Source of the DNA: Tenacibaculum maritimum NCIMB 2154
GTDB lineage: Bacteria; Bacteroidota; Bacteroidia; Flavobacteriales; Flavobacteriaceae
Assembly (NCBI RefSeq): GCF_900119795.1
Contig: NZ_LT634361.1
Coordinates: 186,001 to 250,000, forward strand
Direction of reading: 5' to 3'
Length of the DNA stretch: 64,000 bases
This document shows positions 18,335 through 27,644 of this stretch, piece after piece. Both the position numbers and the translations under genes were made by a program. The notes below the pieces were generated by a model. The model did not search any database. It saw only the letters and a list, made by a program, of their open reading frames with translations, and was not told the DNA's origin. How positions within the stretch are numbered: the stretch's first letter is position 1; every line of letters starts with the position of its first letter.

Positions 18335-19978
18335 ATGAGAATTTTAAAACCAGTATTTTATACAGCAATAGCAACATTTGCTTTAGCTAGTTGTAAATCT
18401 GTTAATAAGATTGCTGTGCCAGCAGGTTCAAATACAGCAATAAACTTACCAGCTAAAAAATCTCCTTTAACGGAAGAACAAAAAAAAGGATGGCAGCATT
18501 TGGATTTAGTTACTGATACAATTCCAGGAATGAGTGTTGATAAGGCATATAAATTCTTGGAAGGGAAAAAAGGAATAGAGGTTATTGTAGGTGTAGTAGA
18601 TAGTGGAACTGACTTGAAACATGAAGACTTAGTAGATGTAGCTTGGGTGAATGAAAAAGAAGTTGTTGGAAATGGAGTTGATGATGATAAAAATGGATAC
18701 GTAGATGATATTAATGGATGGAATTTTCTAGGGAAATCATACAAAGAACACTTAGAATATGAACGTATCTTAATGAATCCATCTATTGCAGACGCTGAAA
18801 CTCTAGCGGAAGTAAAAGCTTACCAGCAAGAAAAAGTCAATAAAGCAAAAGAAAATAAGCAACGTTTTAGTGGAATACTAGAGGGGGTAAAGGCCTCTGA
18901 TAGCGCGTTGACTAAATATTTTGGAAAAGAAGATTATACTAAAGAAGAAGTTCAAGTAATTAATACTAGTGATTCAGAATTATTAAAAGCTGTAGAAACT
19001 GCTAAAGGAATATATGGTTTTGGATTTTCTTCTTTAGGAGAAGCTAAAAAGCAATTGGTTAAATTGGTTGAAGGAGCAACGAAAACAATAAAAGGAGATA
19101 ATTTAAAAATAGATTATCGTATTGTTGTTGGTGATAATGCATATGATATTAAAGATAAGCCTGGTTATGGAGATGCTAACTCGGGGCACTCTGAAAAAGG
19201 AGAAGCACACGGTTCTCATGTGTCAGGTATCATTGGAGCTACTAGAAATAATGGCAAAGGAATGAATGGAGTTGCTAATAATGTGAAAATTATGGCAGTT
19301 CGTTCAGTTTCAGATGGAGATGAATATGATAAAGATGTTGCCTTAGGCTTACGTTACGCTGTTGATAATGGGGCTAAAGTAATTAATACAAGTTTTGGTA
19401 AAGCTTTTTCACCTAACAAGAACTGGGTGTATGATGCTATTAAATATGCCGCCGATAAAGATGTGTTAATTGTGAATGCAGCAGGAAATGATGGTAAAAA
19501 TATTGACGTAGAAAAAACGTATCCAAATGATGCTCCTGATTTAGTAAATGAAATCTCTGATAATTTCTTAACGGTAGGAGCTATGAGTGCTAATTATAAT
19601 GAAAATTTACCAGCGAGTTTTTCTAACTATGGAAAGAAAAATGTAGATGTATTTGCGCCTGGAGTTCAAATTTATTCTACAACGCCAGATGGTGAATACA
19701 AGAAATTTAGTGGAACTTCAATGGCTTCTCCATCTACGGCAGGAGTTGCTGCACTAATAAGATCTTACTATCCACAACTAAGTGCTAGTCAGGTAAAGCA
19801 TATTTTGATGAATTCAGGAACCAAAATTGATTTTGAAGTAATTCAACCAGGATCAGCATCGAGGGCAAACCCTGAAGGTAAGAAGGTGCCTTTTTCTGAG
19901 TTATCAGTGTCTGGACGTGTTGTAAATGCATACAATGCTTTACGTATGGCAGATAGAATGGTGAATGGAAAGAAATAA
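18335..19978 (+). CDS. S8 family (subtilisin-like) serine protease lipoprotein
   Basis: A 547-residue protease with lipobox TFALASC (Cys20), so probably membrane-anchored outside the cytoplasm. The catalytic triad is Asp89 (VVDSGTD), His292 (HGSHVSG) and Ser462 (GTSMASP), with the oxyanion Asn in NAAGND. The Asp-to-His spacing of about 200 residues is much larger than in subtilisin and includes a DDDKNGYVDD calcium-like loop and a Lys/Glu-rich helical insert. No T9SS C-terminal sorting domain is visible. It is probably co-transcribed with the upstream hydrolase gene and ends at a clear terminator. Confidence 0.92.
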   Translation: MRILKPVFYTAIATFALASCKSVNKIAVPAGSNTAINLPAKKSPLTEEQKKGWQHLDLVTDTIPGMSVDKAYKFLEGKKGIEVIVGVVDSGTDLKHEDLVDVAWVNEKEVVGNGVDDDKNGYVDDINGWNFLGKSYKEHLEYERILMNPSIADAETLAEVKAYQQEKVNKAKENKQRFSGILEGVKASDSALTKYFGKEDYTKEEVQVINTSDSELLKAVETAKGIYGFGFSSLGEAKKQLVKLVEGATKTIKGDNLKIDYRIVVGDNAYDIKDKPGYGDANSGHSEKGEAHGSHVSGIIGATRNNGKGMNGVANNVKIMAVRSVSDGDEYDKDVALGLRYAVDNGAKVINTSFGKAFSPNKNWVYDAIKYAADKDVLIVNAAGNDGKNIDVEKTYPNDAPDLVNEISDNFLTVGAMSANYNENLPASFSNYGKKNVDVFAPGVQIYSTTPDGEYKKFSGTSMASPSTAGVAALIRSYYPQLSASQVKHILMNSGTKIDFEVIQPGSASRANPEGKKVPFSELSVSGRVVNAYNALRMADRMVNGKK

Positions 19979-20002
19979 TCGTTCGATTATACAGATAATA
20001 AC

Positions 20003-20035
20003 AAAAAGAGCATTATTAATTTGATGCTCTTTTTT
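20003..20035 (+). terminator. Terminator after the S8 protease gene
   Basis: AAAAAGAGCAT (20003-20013) pairs with ATGCTCTTTTT (20024-20034) around a 10-base AT-rich loop and ends in Ts. Confidence 0.85.
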
Positions 20036-20056
20036 AATTTAAAATAATTAATAGAT

Positions 20057-21883
20057 ATGAAGAAAATAATTTTTTTTGGCTTTCTTTTGTTTGTGATAAA
20101 GTTCTATGGGAGAGTACCTCAAAATAAGAAGTTTATAAGTAATGGATATTGGCAGCAACATGTGGATTATACAATGGATATCGATATGGATGTTGAAACA
20201 TTTCGGTATCAAGGAAAACAAACGTTAATATATACCAATAACTCTCCAGATGTATTGAAAAAGGTATATTATCACTTGTACTTTAATGCATTTCAGCCGA
20301 ATTCGCAAATGGACATACGCTCTAGGAATATTAAAGATCCAGATGGTAGGGTGAAGGATAGAATTAGCAAATTATTACCTTCTGAGGTAGGTTATATCAA
20401 AGTAAAATCATTAAAGCAAAATGGAATCAACGTAAGAAAAGAAGTCGTAGGTACTATTTTGGAAGTAACTTTAAATAAGCCAATAAAATCAGGAGAACAA
20501 GCAACTTTTGAGATGTTATTTGAAGCTCAAGTACCCAAGCAAATACGTCGCTCAGGTCGTAATAACTCAGAAGGAGTAGCGTTGTCAATGACGCAATGGT
20601 ACCCAAAGATGGCAGAGTATGATTTCCAAGGATGGCACACTCCCCCGTATTTAGGTAGGGAGTTTCACGGGGTTTGGGGAAATTTTGATGTAACTCTTCA
20701 TATAGATAAAAATTATGTAGTAGGAGGAAGTGGATATGTTCAAAACCCTCAAGAAGTTGGACATGGTTATGAAAATAAAAATGAAAAACTACGTATTCCA
20801 AGAGGAAAAAAGTTAACATGGAAATTCAAAGCTCCGAATGTACATGATTTTACTTGGGCAGCAGATCCAGAATATACTCATGATGTATTTAAAATGAATA
20901 ATGGAATTGATCTTCATTTCTTGTATAAGAAAACACTGGATCGATCTTTTAAAGAAAACTGGAAGAAATTACAACCTAAAACAGCGGAGTTGATAAACTA
21001 TTTTAGTAAAAATATTGGGCAATATCCATATAAACAATATTCTGTAATTCAAGGAGGAGATGGAGGAATGGAATATGCTATGTGCACGTTAATTACAGGA
21101 AAGAGAAAGTGGAGAAGTTTATTTGGAGTAACAGCGCATGAAATAGCACATACTTGGTTTCAATTTTTGTTAGCAACTAATGAGAGCTTACATCCATGGA
21201 TGGATGAAGGGTTTACTACATATGTGTCTAATAAAGCGGAAAATGAAATATTGAGAGGAGGAGCAAATAACCCTCATGAAGGCTCATACAGAGGGTATCA
21301 CTATGTAGTAAGAACAGGAACTGAAGAACCTTTATCTACACATGCTGATAGATATGATACGAACAGAGCTTATGGAATTGCTAGTTATTCTAAAGGAAAT
21401 ATTTTCTTATCTCAATTAGAATATATTATAGGGGAAGAAAATGTCAGAAAAACATTAAAGAAGTATTTTGATGATTTTGCGTTTAAGCATCCTACTCCTA
21501 ATGATATTCAGCGAACGGCAGAGAAAGTTTCAGGGATACATTTAGGATGGTATTTGAATGAATGGACGCAAACTACACATACGATTGATTATGGTATAAG
21601 ATCAGTAGAAGGAAATAAAATAATACTAGAAAGAATAGGTAAAATGCCAATGCCTATTGATGTGGAAGTAGTTTACAAGGATGGAACGAAAGAAATGTTT
21701 AACATTCCACTAAGGATGATGAGGGGAGAGAAACCGACATCGGCAACCATTCTTGAAGATTGGACGTTTGCTCATCCAACATATACATTTGCAACAAGAA
21801 AAGCAGTGAAATCAGTTACAATAGATCCATCTCAGTTGATGGCGGATATAGAATTAAACAATAATACTTTTTATCTGAACTAA
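20057..21883 (+). CDS. M1 family metallopeptidase
   Basis: A 608-residue zinc aminopeptidase-like protein. HEIAHTWF gives His361, Glu362 and His365, and WMDEGFTTY gives the third ligand Glu384, with the canonical 18-residue spacing. The GGMEYA motif (family GxMEN) lies upstream at about residue 340. The first 18 residues (IIFFGFLLFVIKFYG) are a hydrophobic export or anchor segment. The C-terminal ERAP/APN helical domain is missing and a short beta domain replaces it, as in many Bacteroidota M1 proteins. Specificity is unknown. Confidence 0.92.
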   Translation: MKKIIFFGFLLFVIKFYGRVPQNKKFISNGYWQQHVDYTMDIDMDVETFRYQGKQTLIYTNNSPDVLKKVYYHLYFNAFQPNSQMDIRSRNIKDPDGRVKDRISKLLPSEVGYIKVKSLKQNGINVRKEVVGTILEVTLNKPIKSGEQATFEMLFEAQVPKQIRRSGRNNSEGVALSMTQWYPKMAEYDFQGWHTPPYLGREFHGVWGNFDVTLHIDKNYVVGGSGYVQNPQEVGHGYENKNEKLRIPRGKKLTWKFKAPNVHDFTWAADPEYTHDVFKMNNGIDLHFLYKKTLDRSFKENWKKLQPKTAELINYFSKNIGQYPYKQYSVIQGGDGGMEYAMCTLITGKRKWRSLFGVTAHEIAHTWFQFLLATNESLHPWMDEGFTTYVSNKAENEILRGGANNPHEGSYRGYHYVVRTGTEEPLSTHADRYDTNRAYGIASYSKGNIFLSQLEYIIGEENVRKTLKKYFDDFAFKHPTPNDIQRTAEKVSGIHLGWYLNEWTQTTHTIDYGIRSVEGNKIILERIGKMPMPIDVEVVYKDGTKEMFNIPLRMMRGEKPTSATILEDWTFAHPTYTFATRKAVKSVTIDPSQLMADIELNNNTFYLN

Positions 21884-21905
21884 AAGAGGTAATTAAAGTA
21901 CTTTT

Positions 21906-21943
21906 AAAAGTGGTGAAATCCTATGTGTTTCACTGCTTTTTTT
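21906..21943 (+). terminator. Terminator after the M1 peptidase gene
   Basis: AAAAGTGGTGAAA pairs with TTTCACTGCTTTT using two G-T wobbles, then Ts. Confidence 0.75.
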
Positions 21944-21958
21944 ATTTGTGAAAATAGT

Positions 21959-21966
21959 TATTTTTG
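21959..21966 (+). promoter_or_regulatory. -7 promoter element of glnS
   Basis: TATTTTTG matches TAnnTTTG and lies 25 bases before the glnS ATG. A -33 TTG is not visible at the normal spacing. Confidence 0.45.
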
Positions 21967-21991
21967 TAGTTGAATAAACGAGTCATATATT

Positions 21992-23680
21992 ATGTCAGAA
22001 GAAAAAAAATCATTGAATTTTTTAGAGCAAATTATAGAAGAAGATTTAGCAAGCGGAATGCCAAAGGAAAAGCTACGTTTTCGTTTTCCGCCAGAGCCTA
22101 ACGGATATTTACATATTGGTCATACAAAAGCGATTGGAATTAGTTTTGGTTTGGGGGAGAAATATAATGCTCCTGTAAACCTTCGTTTTGATGATACAAA
22201 TCCAGCGAAAGAAGAGCAAGAGTATGTAGATGCTATTAAGAAAGATATCTCATGGTTGGGGTATCATTGGGAAAATGAATTGTATTCGTCAGATTATTTT
22301 CAGCAGTTATATGATTGGGCAATTCAATTAATAAAGGATGGAAAGGCGTATGTTGATAGCCAAACATCAGAAGAAATGGCAGCGCAAAAAGGAACACCTA
22401 CAAAAGCGGGTACGAATAGTCCGTATAGAAATAGATCTGTAGAAGAAAACTTAGAGCTATTTGAAAGAATGAAAAATGGTGATTTTGAGGAAGGGGAGCA
22501 TATTTTAAGGGCTAAGATAGATATGAGTTCTCCAAATATGTTACTGCGTGACCCTATAATGTATCGCATTTTATATAAAGAACACCATCGAACAGGAAAT
22601 GACTGGAACATTTATCCAATGTATGATTGGACACATGGAGAAAGCGATTATTTAGAACAGGTATCTCATTCATTGTGCTCTTTAGAATTTAAGCCACATA
22701 GAGATTTATACAATTGGTTTAGAGATCACATATATGAATATGGGAAATCAACCTATCCATTAGCACCTAAGCAACGTGAATTTTCACGTTTAAATTTGAG
22801 TTATACGATTATGAGTAAGCGTAAACTCTTAAAACTAGTAGAAGAAGGTATTGTAAAAGGTTGGGATGATCCAAGAATGCCAACGATTTCAGGATTAAGA
22901 CGTAGAGGATACACGCCAGCATCTATAAGAAATTTTATAGAAACAGTTGGGGTTTCTAAGAGAGAAAATGTTATTGATGTAGCTTTATTAGAGTTTAAAA
23001 TTCGTGAAGACTTGAATAAAACTGCAAATAGGGTTATGGGAGTTTTAGATCCTGTGAAAGTTGTGATTACAAATTACCCAGAGGGAGAAAAAGAAATGTT
23101 AATAGCAGAAAATAATCCTGAAGATGAAAATTCAGGAACGAGAGAAGTTCCTTTTTCTAGAGAGATTTACATAGAAAAAGAAGATTTTAGAGAAGAGGCT
23201 AATAAAAAGTTTTTCCGACTGAAGCTTGGCAAGGAGGTTCGTTTAAAAAATGCCTATATTATTAAAGCGGAAAGCTGTATCAAAGATGCGCAAGGAAATG
23301 TTACCGAAATTCACTGCACTTATGATCCTTTAACTAGATCAGGAAGCGGTACTGAAGAAAGTAAGAGAAAGGTAAAAGGAACCTTACACTGGGTTTCTAT
23401 AGAAGATGCAGTGCAAGCAGAGGTTAGAGTTTATGATAGATTATTTTTAGATGAAGCTCCTGATGGGCATAAAGATAAAGAGTTTATGGAATTTTTAAAT
23501 CCTAGCTCCTTAAAAATAATTAATGCATTTGTTGAGCCAAGTTTACAGACAGCTGCAATAGGTGATAGGTTTCAATTTCAACGCCTAGGTTATTTTAATG
23601 TAGATGATGAGACTACAGCAGAGAAGCTGGTTTTTAATAAAACAGTTGGTTTGAGAGATAACTGGGCTAAAAAAAATTAA
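21992..23680 (+). CDS. glnS: Glutaminyl-tRNA synthetase
   Basis: A 562-residue class I synthetase charging tRNA-Gln directly. FPPEPNGYLHIGHTKA carries the HIGH motif, IMSKRKL corresponds to KMSKS, and the C-terminal half is the two-barrel anticodon-binding domain specific to GlnRS. Start at ATG 21992. The gene ends at 23680, immediately adjacent to the stop codon of the convergent lipoprotein gene, with no spacer and no terminator hairpin between them. Confidence 0.97.
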   Translation: MSEEKKSLNFLEQIIEEDLASGMPKEKLRFRFPPEPNGYLHIGHTKAIGISFGLGEKYNAPVNLRFDDTNPAKEEQEYVDAIKKDISWLGYHWENELYSSDYFQQLYDWAIQLIKDGKAYVDSQTSEEMAAQKGTPTKAGTNSPYRNRSVEENLELFERMKNGDFEEGEHILRAKIDMSSPNMLLRDPIMYRILYKEHHRTGNDWNIYPMYDWTHGESDYLEQVSHSLCSLEFKPHRDLYNWFRDHIYEYGKSTYPLAPKQREFSRLNLSYTIMSKRKLLKLVEEGIVKGWDDPRMPTISGLRRRGYTPASIRNFIETVGVSKRENVIDVALLEFKIREDLNKTANRVMGVLDPVKVVITNYPEGEKEMLIAENNPEDENSGTREVPFSREIYIEKEDFREEANKKFFRLKLGKEVRLKNAYIIKAESCIKDAQGNVTEIHCTYDPLTRSGSGTEESKRKVKGTLHWVSIEDAVQAEVRVYDRLFLDEAPDGHKDKEFMEFLNPSSLKIINAFVEPSLQTAAIGDRFQFQRLGYFNVDDETTAEKLVFNKTVGLRDNWAKKN

Positions 23681-25285
23681 TTACTCTACAATAAAAACTT
23701 CATTTATATTCCAATTCGCTCTTAATTTAAGAGCGGTTGGGAAATAAATTACTTTTTCTGGTTGTTCTCTTAACAAGAAGTTACCGGTATCCCAAACATT
23801 ATTTTTATTAGTATCAATAATAGCTCTAATGGTGTATTCTGCTGGTTCGAGTAGTTTGAAATCGATTTTTTGAGAAGCGCTAATACTTTTTGAGTTTACG
23901 ATGGCGTTTCCTTTTCCAAGCAATTGAATAAGCACTGTTTTATTCGTGTTGTTTCTAATATCTAATGTAATGCTACCATAATCTTCTATAGTTTTTGTTC
24001 TAAAATTATAAACTAAAGTATCTTTATTAGAAGTTTGATATAAGTCGGTAATAGCCTTAGGAAACAAAGTCAAACGATAATTTGTTTTTGGTGTTTCATC
24101 AAACAAGACAGCTAATTTGTTAAATTCTTTTTTGTACAATTTATAGTTTATCTTAATAGAATCTTTTTGTACAAGGTGGAATTTTGTGGAGTCTATTTTG
24201 GTGATGGGATTATTTGTTGTTAAAAATAATGTGTCATTTAGTTTTAAGTTTGCATTTACCGTTGAAGAAATCAGTAAAGAGTCTATTTTTTTCTTTCGAA
24301 GCATAACAGTAGTCTCGTCTATAGAGTTACCGTTGCTAACATTAAAATGTAAAGAATCTGCTTGAAAAGGAGTGTACCAATAATGGAGGGTATCTTTTCC
24401 TTTTTCAAACTGAGAGAAATTTTTGAAACTAGCAGGAGTTGTAGTAGTTAAGTTAAGTTTCAGGTGTTTTCTTTTTCCTGTAAACCCAAAAATAATATGG
24501 CCTTTTGAAACTTCTTTTCCTCTTTTGAAATGAAAGGGTTGTACCTCTTTAAAGAGCTTTAAAGGGTTTTTGATAACACTATCTTTAGGTAATTGAATGG
24601 TATCTTTATAAAAAGCGATCTTATCTTCTTTTGGATTAAATAAATAATTCCCACTAATTTCTTTTAAAGCGACAAGTAAATATTTTCCCTTCTTCAGGTT
24701 AGTAAGATTAAAGTTTGTCGTATCTAAGGTACTTGTAACATAATTAGGTTTTTCTTTATATATGATAGAGTCGTTATACAAAGAATCTATTTTATAGAGA
24801 AGTACGCTGGTATTTTTAGGTGCTTTTTCTTTAAAAGCATCCATAACGAATCCTTTTAAGTATAAAGAATCAATATGCTTTCCTGTTGAGAAAATATATT
24901 TAAAACTTTCTAGCTTATTGTTCTCATTATTATCTTGAACAGCGTTACCAAAGTTAAAAGTATAAGTGGTGTTAGGAGCTAAGGTATCAAGAATTTTAAT
25001 AGAAATGTACTTACTAGGAGTTCCTTGAGGAGTAATTATAGGTGCATTTTTCATTGGAGGGGAAATGACCAACTGTTTTTGTAGATCTTTTAAAACTATA
25101 TATTCATCAAAATAAATTTTAATGTTTTTTTTATCAAAGTTAACCGTTTTGTAAGGAGGGTTTGCAGTAACCATTATAGGAGCTTTTTCGTCTTTAGGAC
25201 CACCTTCAGGACGTCCTTTTCTGGCACAATTTGTTAGGAAGTAAATAACAATAAAAAATGATAAGAATAAAAAAAGCCTTTTCAC
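23681..25285 (-). CDS. Ig-like (Big_5 type) domain lipoprotein
   Basis: A 534-residue lipoprotein with lipobox FLTNC (Cys20) followed by a Gly/Lys-rich linker (RKGRPEGGPKDEKAP). Residues about 37-140 form a bacterial Ig-like domain (TANPPYKTVNFDKKNIKIYF ... TLAPNTTYTFNFGNAV) of the kind annotated Big_5. The remainder is beta-rich with repeated Lys/Thr-rich strands and no catalytic motif. The N terminus recalls a conserved Bacteroidota family of unknown function. A comF gene is 63 bases upstream on the same strand. Confidence 0.8.
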   Translation of the reverse strand: MKRLFLFLSFFIVIYFLTNCARKGRPEGGPKDEKAPIMVTANPPYKTVNFDKKNIKIYFDEYIVLKDLQKQLVISPPMKNAPIITPQGTPSKYISIKILDTLAPNTTYTFNFGNAVQDNNENNKLESFKYIFSTGKHIDSLYLKGFVMDAFKEKAPKNTSVLLYKIDSLYNDSIIYKEKPNYVTSTLDTTNFNLTNLKKGKYLLVALKEISGNYLFNPKEDKIAFYKDTIQLPKDSVIKNPLKLFKEVQPFHFKRGKEVSKGHIIFGFTGKRKHLKLNLTTTTPASFKNFSQFEKGKDTLHYWYTPFQADSLHFNVSNGNSIDETTVMLRKKKIDSLLISSTVNANLKLNDTLFLTTNNPITKIDSTKFHLVQKDSIKINYKLYKKEFNKLAVLFDETPKTNYRLTLFPKAITDLYQTSNKDTLVYNFRTKTIEDYGSITLDIRNNTNKTVLIQLLGKGNAIVNSKSISASQKIDFKLLEPAEYTIRAIIDTNKNNVWDTGNFLLREQPEKVIYFPTALKLRANWNINEVFIVE

Positions 25286-25348
25286 AAAAAGAGATTTACA
25301 AATTAAAAGTCAAAAGTAGTAAAACTATGCAGTATTTTTTTACAAAAT

Positions 25349-26041
25349 CTAGTACATTTCAGTATAAGCCATAGTTGCTATGCTAATAGTGATGTTGGGC
25401 ACCTTTAAAAGCTCATTGCAACAAGCTTCAATAGTAGCACCAGTAGTAATAACATCATCAATGAGTAAAATGTGCTTATTCGCTAAAACAGTAGGAGTAT
25501 TTAAAGAAAAGGATGTACTCGTGTTTGAAAATCTATTAAGACGGTGTTTTAAAGTTTGGGTATGGGTCATAGATTTTTTAATAAGGAGGTTAGGATTATA
25601 GGTGATATTTAGTATCCTACTTAAAGATTCTCCAAATAGTGTTAGCTGGTTATAGCCTCTTTTTTTTAATTTTTTAGGATGAAGTGGCACAGGAATGATA
25701 TAATCAATATTGTTGAATTCATTAGATTCCTTTAGCTGGTAACCAAGCCAATTACCAATAAAAGCGCCTATTTTTTGATTGTTTTTGTATTTTAACTCTT
25801 GAATTAAACGTTGCGTAATTCCTTGTTTTTGATAATAAAAGAAAGAAACAGCTTTGTTTATAGGAACTCTTCCATAGAAAGAAGTTACTATTTTATTGTT
25901 AGTATAATCGTTATAAGAAATTATAGGTAGTTTATGCCGGCATTGTATGCATAAAATCAATTCATTTTGTAACAGAGCTTTGCTACAAGTTGCACATGAG
26001 TTTGGGAAAAATAAATAGAATATGTCTTTTAAAAGTTGCAT
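25349..26041 (-). CDS. comF: ComF family protein (phosphoribosyltransferase-like)
   Basis: A 230-residue homologue of ComF, linked to DNA uptake and natural transformation in several bacteria. It has the N-terminal zinc-finger-like CATCSKALLQNELILCIQC and a type I phosphoribosyltransferase domain with DYIIPVPLHPKKLKKRGYNQ and the PRPP loop LLIDDVITTGAT. The start codon ATG at 26041 is 54 bases from the divergent methyltransferase gene. No other competence genes are adjacent, so its role here is inferred from the family. Confidence 0.93.
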   Translation of the reverse strand: MQLLKDIFYLFFPNSCATCSKALLQNELILCIQCRHKLPIISYNDYTNNKIVTSFYGRVPINKAVSFFYYQKQGITQRLIQELKYKNNQKIGAFIGNWLGYQLKESNEFNNIDYIIPVPLHPKKLKKRGYNQLTLFGESLSRILNITYNPNLLIKKSMTHTQTLKHRLNRFSNTSTSFSLNTPTVLANKHILLIDDVITTGATIEACCNELLKVPNITISIATMAYTEMY

Positions 26042-26095
26042 CTTTACAGCATGTTTTTTGAGTATAAAAGTACAAAAACATTATAAATCAGTATT

Positions 26096-26656
26096 TTGAG
26101 TAAGAAATTTAACTTTTTTAGAGAAGCAATTAAAAACTATAAAACATCAGGAACCGTTGTTCCTAGTTCGCGTTATCTCGCAGAAAAAATGTTAAAAAAT
26201 GTTAATTTTGAAGAAGCCAATGTAATTGTTGAATTAGGACCTGGTAATGGAGCTATCACCAATCATATCTTGAAAAAAATTAATAAAGATGCAACCCTAA
26301 TCTGTTTTGAGATTAATGACATTTTTTATGAAGAATTATTGAAAATAAAGCACAAGCAGTTGATTGTGTTAAAAGCATCTGCTGAAAATGTTGATAAAGA
26401 GTTAGAAAAACTAGGCTTTTCTGAAGCAAATCACATTATATCTAGTTTGCCCTTAACCATTATTCCTAAAGAGATTTCTAAAGAAATTTTGAAGAGAAGC
26501 AAGGAAGTGTTATCTACAAACGGACTCTTTATACAATATCAATATAGCCTGTCGTATTATAAGAAACTAAAGCGGATTTTTGGCAGCAATATTTCCTTAG
26601 ATTTTGAGCCTTTAAATTTTCCTCCTGCATTTGTTTATAAATGTGCTAAAAAATAG
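26096..26656 (+). CDS. SAM-dependent methyltransferase, phospholipid N-methyltransferase-like
   Basis: A 186-residue class I methyltransferase. SAM-binding motif I is VELGPGNGAIT, followed by an acidic LICFEIND strand and the SSLPLTIIPKE motif IV. The N terminus (FFREAIKNYKTSGTVVPSS) and overall length match PmtA/rRNA-dimethylase-like lipid methyltransferases. The start is TTG at 26096. That TTG lies within a TATTTTG sequence that could be a promoter element, but no later start keeps the conserved N terminus, so I retain it. The substrate is not certain. Confidence 0.8.
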   Translation: MSKKFNFFREAIKNYKTSGTVVPSSRYLAEKMLKNVNFEEANVIVELGPGNGAITNHILKKINKDATLICFEINDIFYEELLKIKHKQLIVLKASAENVDKELEKLGFSEANHIISSLPLTIIPKEISKEILKRSKEVLSTNGLFIQYQYSLSYYKKLKRIFGSNISLDFEPLNFPPAFVYKCAKK

Positions 26657-26708
26657 TATTTTAGCATAAAACAGATATAAAATCTGTCTGTAAAATTCCC
26701 CTTAATAA

Positions 26709-27608
26709 ATGACAACAGACAAAAAAAACATAGGCTTAATTGCGTTTTTACTGATGCTAATTGTAGCAATTGGGTACCTGTCCTATCAAAATGCAAAAGA
26801 TTATTCTGAGTTGAAAAATGCTTTTGAACTTGAGAAGATCGAGCTTGAATTAGAGTTAGATGATGTTATTAGAGATTATGATAACGCAATATCGAGAAAA
26901 GAAAACATATCAAAGAAATTAAAAGACCAACTATATAAGATAGTACGATTAAGGGATACTATTAAAAGTTTAAAATCATATAATTATGGTTTAATTAGAA
27001 AATATAGGAGAAGAATAGCACGCCTAGAGAGTCAAAACAAAAAGTTGTTTGTTCAAGTAGATTCTTTAAATAATTTGAACAATGAGTTGTTAGCAGAAAA
27101 TGTAACTGTTAAAGAAGAGCTAGGAGAAAAAGAAGAGCTGAATACAAGTTTAGTACGTAAAAATAAATTGCTTTTCAATAGGAAGAAGAACTTAGAAGAA
27201 AAAGTAGCTAAAGCAAAAATTATTAGAACTTCTCAAATTATTGCAATAGCTATGAAAGAAAGTAGCAATGGAAAACTTTCGAGTACTTCAAAATTGAATG
27301 ATATAGGTTTTTTTAAAGTGAGTTTTGATTTGTTAGAAAATAAGTTTGCAGGGAAAGGATTAAAATCTATTTGTATTCAAATTTTAGATGAGAATAGAAA
27401 TATAGTTTCAAGAAAGGGAATCACAGTAATAAGAAATAAATCAAAAATTATATATAGTGACCTTTTTGTGGCAGACTACAGAAATAAAGAAACTGGTTTA
27501 GTTTCCTTAATAAAAGTAGATAGAGAAAATATTCAGCGAGGAGTATATACTATTAAGGTTTTTGTTGAAGGGATCTATTCAGGAGAAACCATTGTAAAAC
27601 TTCGTTAA
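26709..27608 (+). CDS. Membrane-anchored coiled-coil protein, paralogue 1
   Basis: I do not recognise a named family. The 299-residue protein has one N-terminal membrane helix (about 8-26), then roughly 140 residues of heptad-rich coiled coil with a basic RKYRRRIARLE patch. A beta-rich C-terminal domain (about 180-299) holds FDLLENKF, ICIQILDENRNIV and GVYTIKVFVEG. The topology suggests the coiled coil and the beta domain lie outside the cytoplasm. A second gene of exactly the same length and layout begins 36 bases downstream, so this is a tandem duplication. Both lie just before glyS. Confidence 0.8.
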   Translation: MTTDKKNIGLIAFLLMLIVAIGYLSYQNAKDYSELKNAFELEKIELELELDDVIRDYDNAISRKENISKKLKDQLYKIVRLRDTIKSLKSYNYGLIRKYRRRIARLESQNKKLFVQVDSLNNLNNELLAENVTVKEELGEKEELNTSLVRKNKLLFNRKKNLEEKVAKAKIIRTSQIIAIAMKESSNGKLSSTSKLNDIGFFKVSFDLLENKFAGKGLKSICIQILDENRNIVSRKGITVIRNKSKIIYSDLFVADYRNKETGLVSLIKVDRENIQRGVYTIKVFVEGIYSGETIVKLR

Positions 27609-27644
27609 TAATGTAAATTTAATGACGCTTAACCCCCCTATAAG

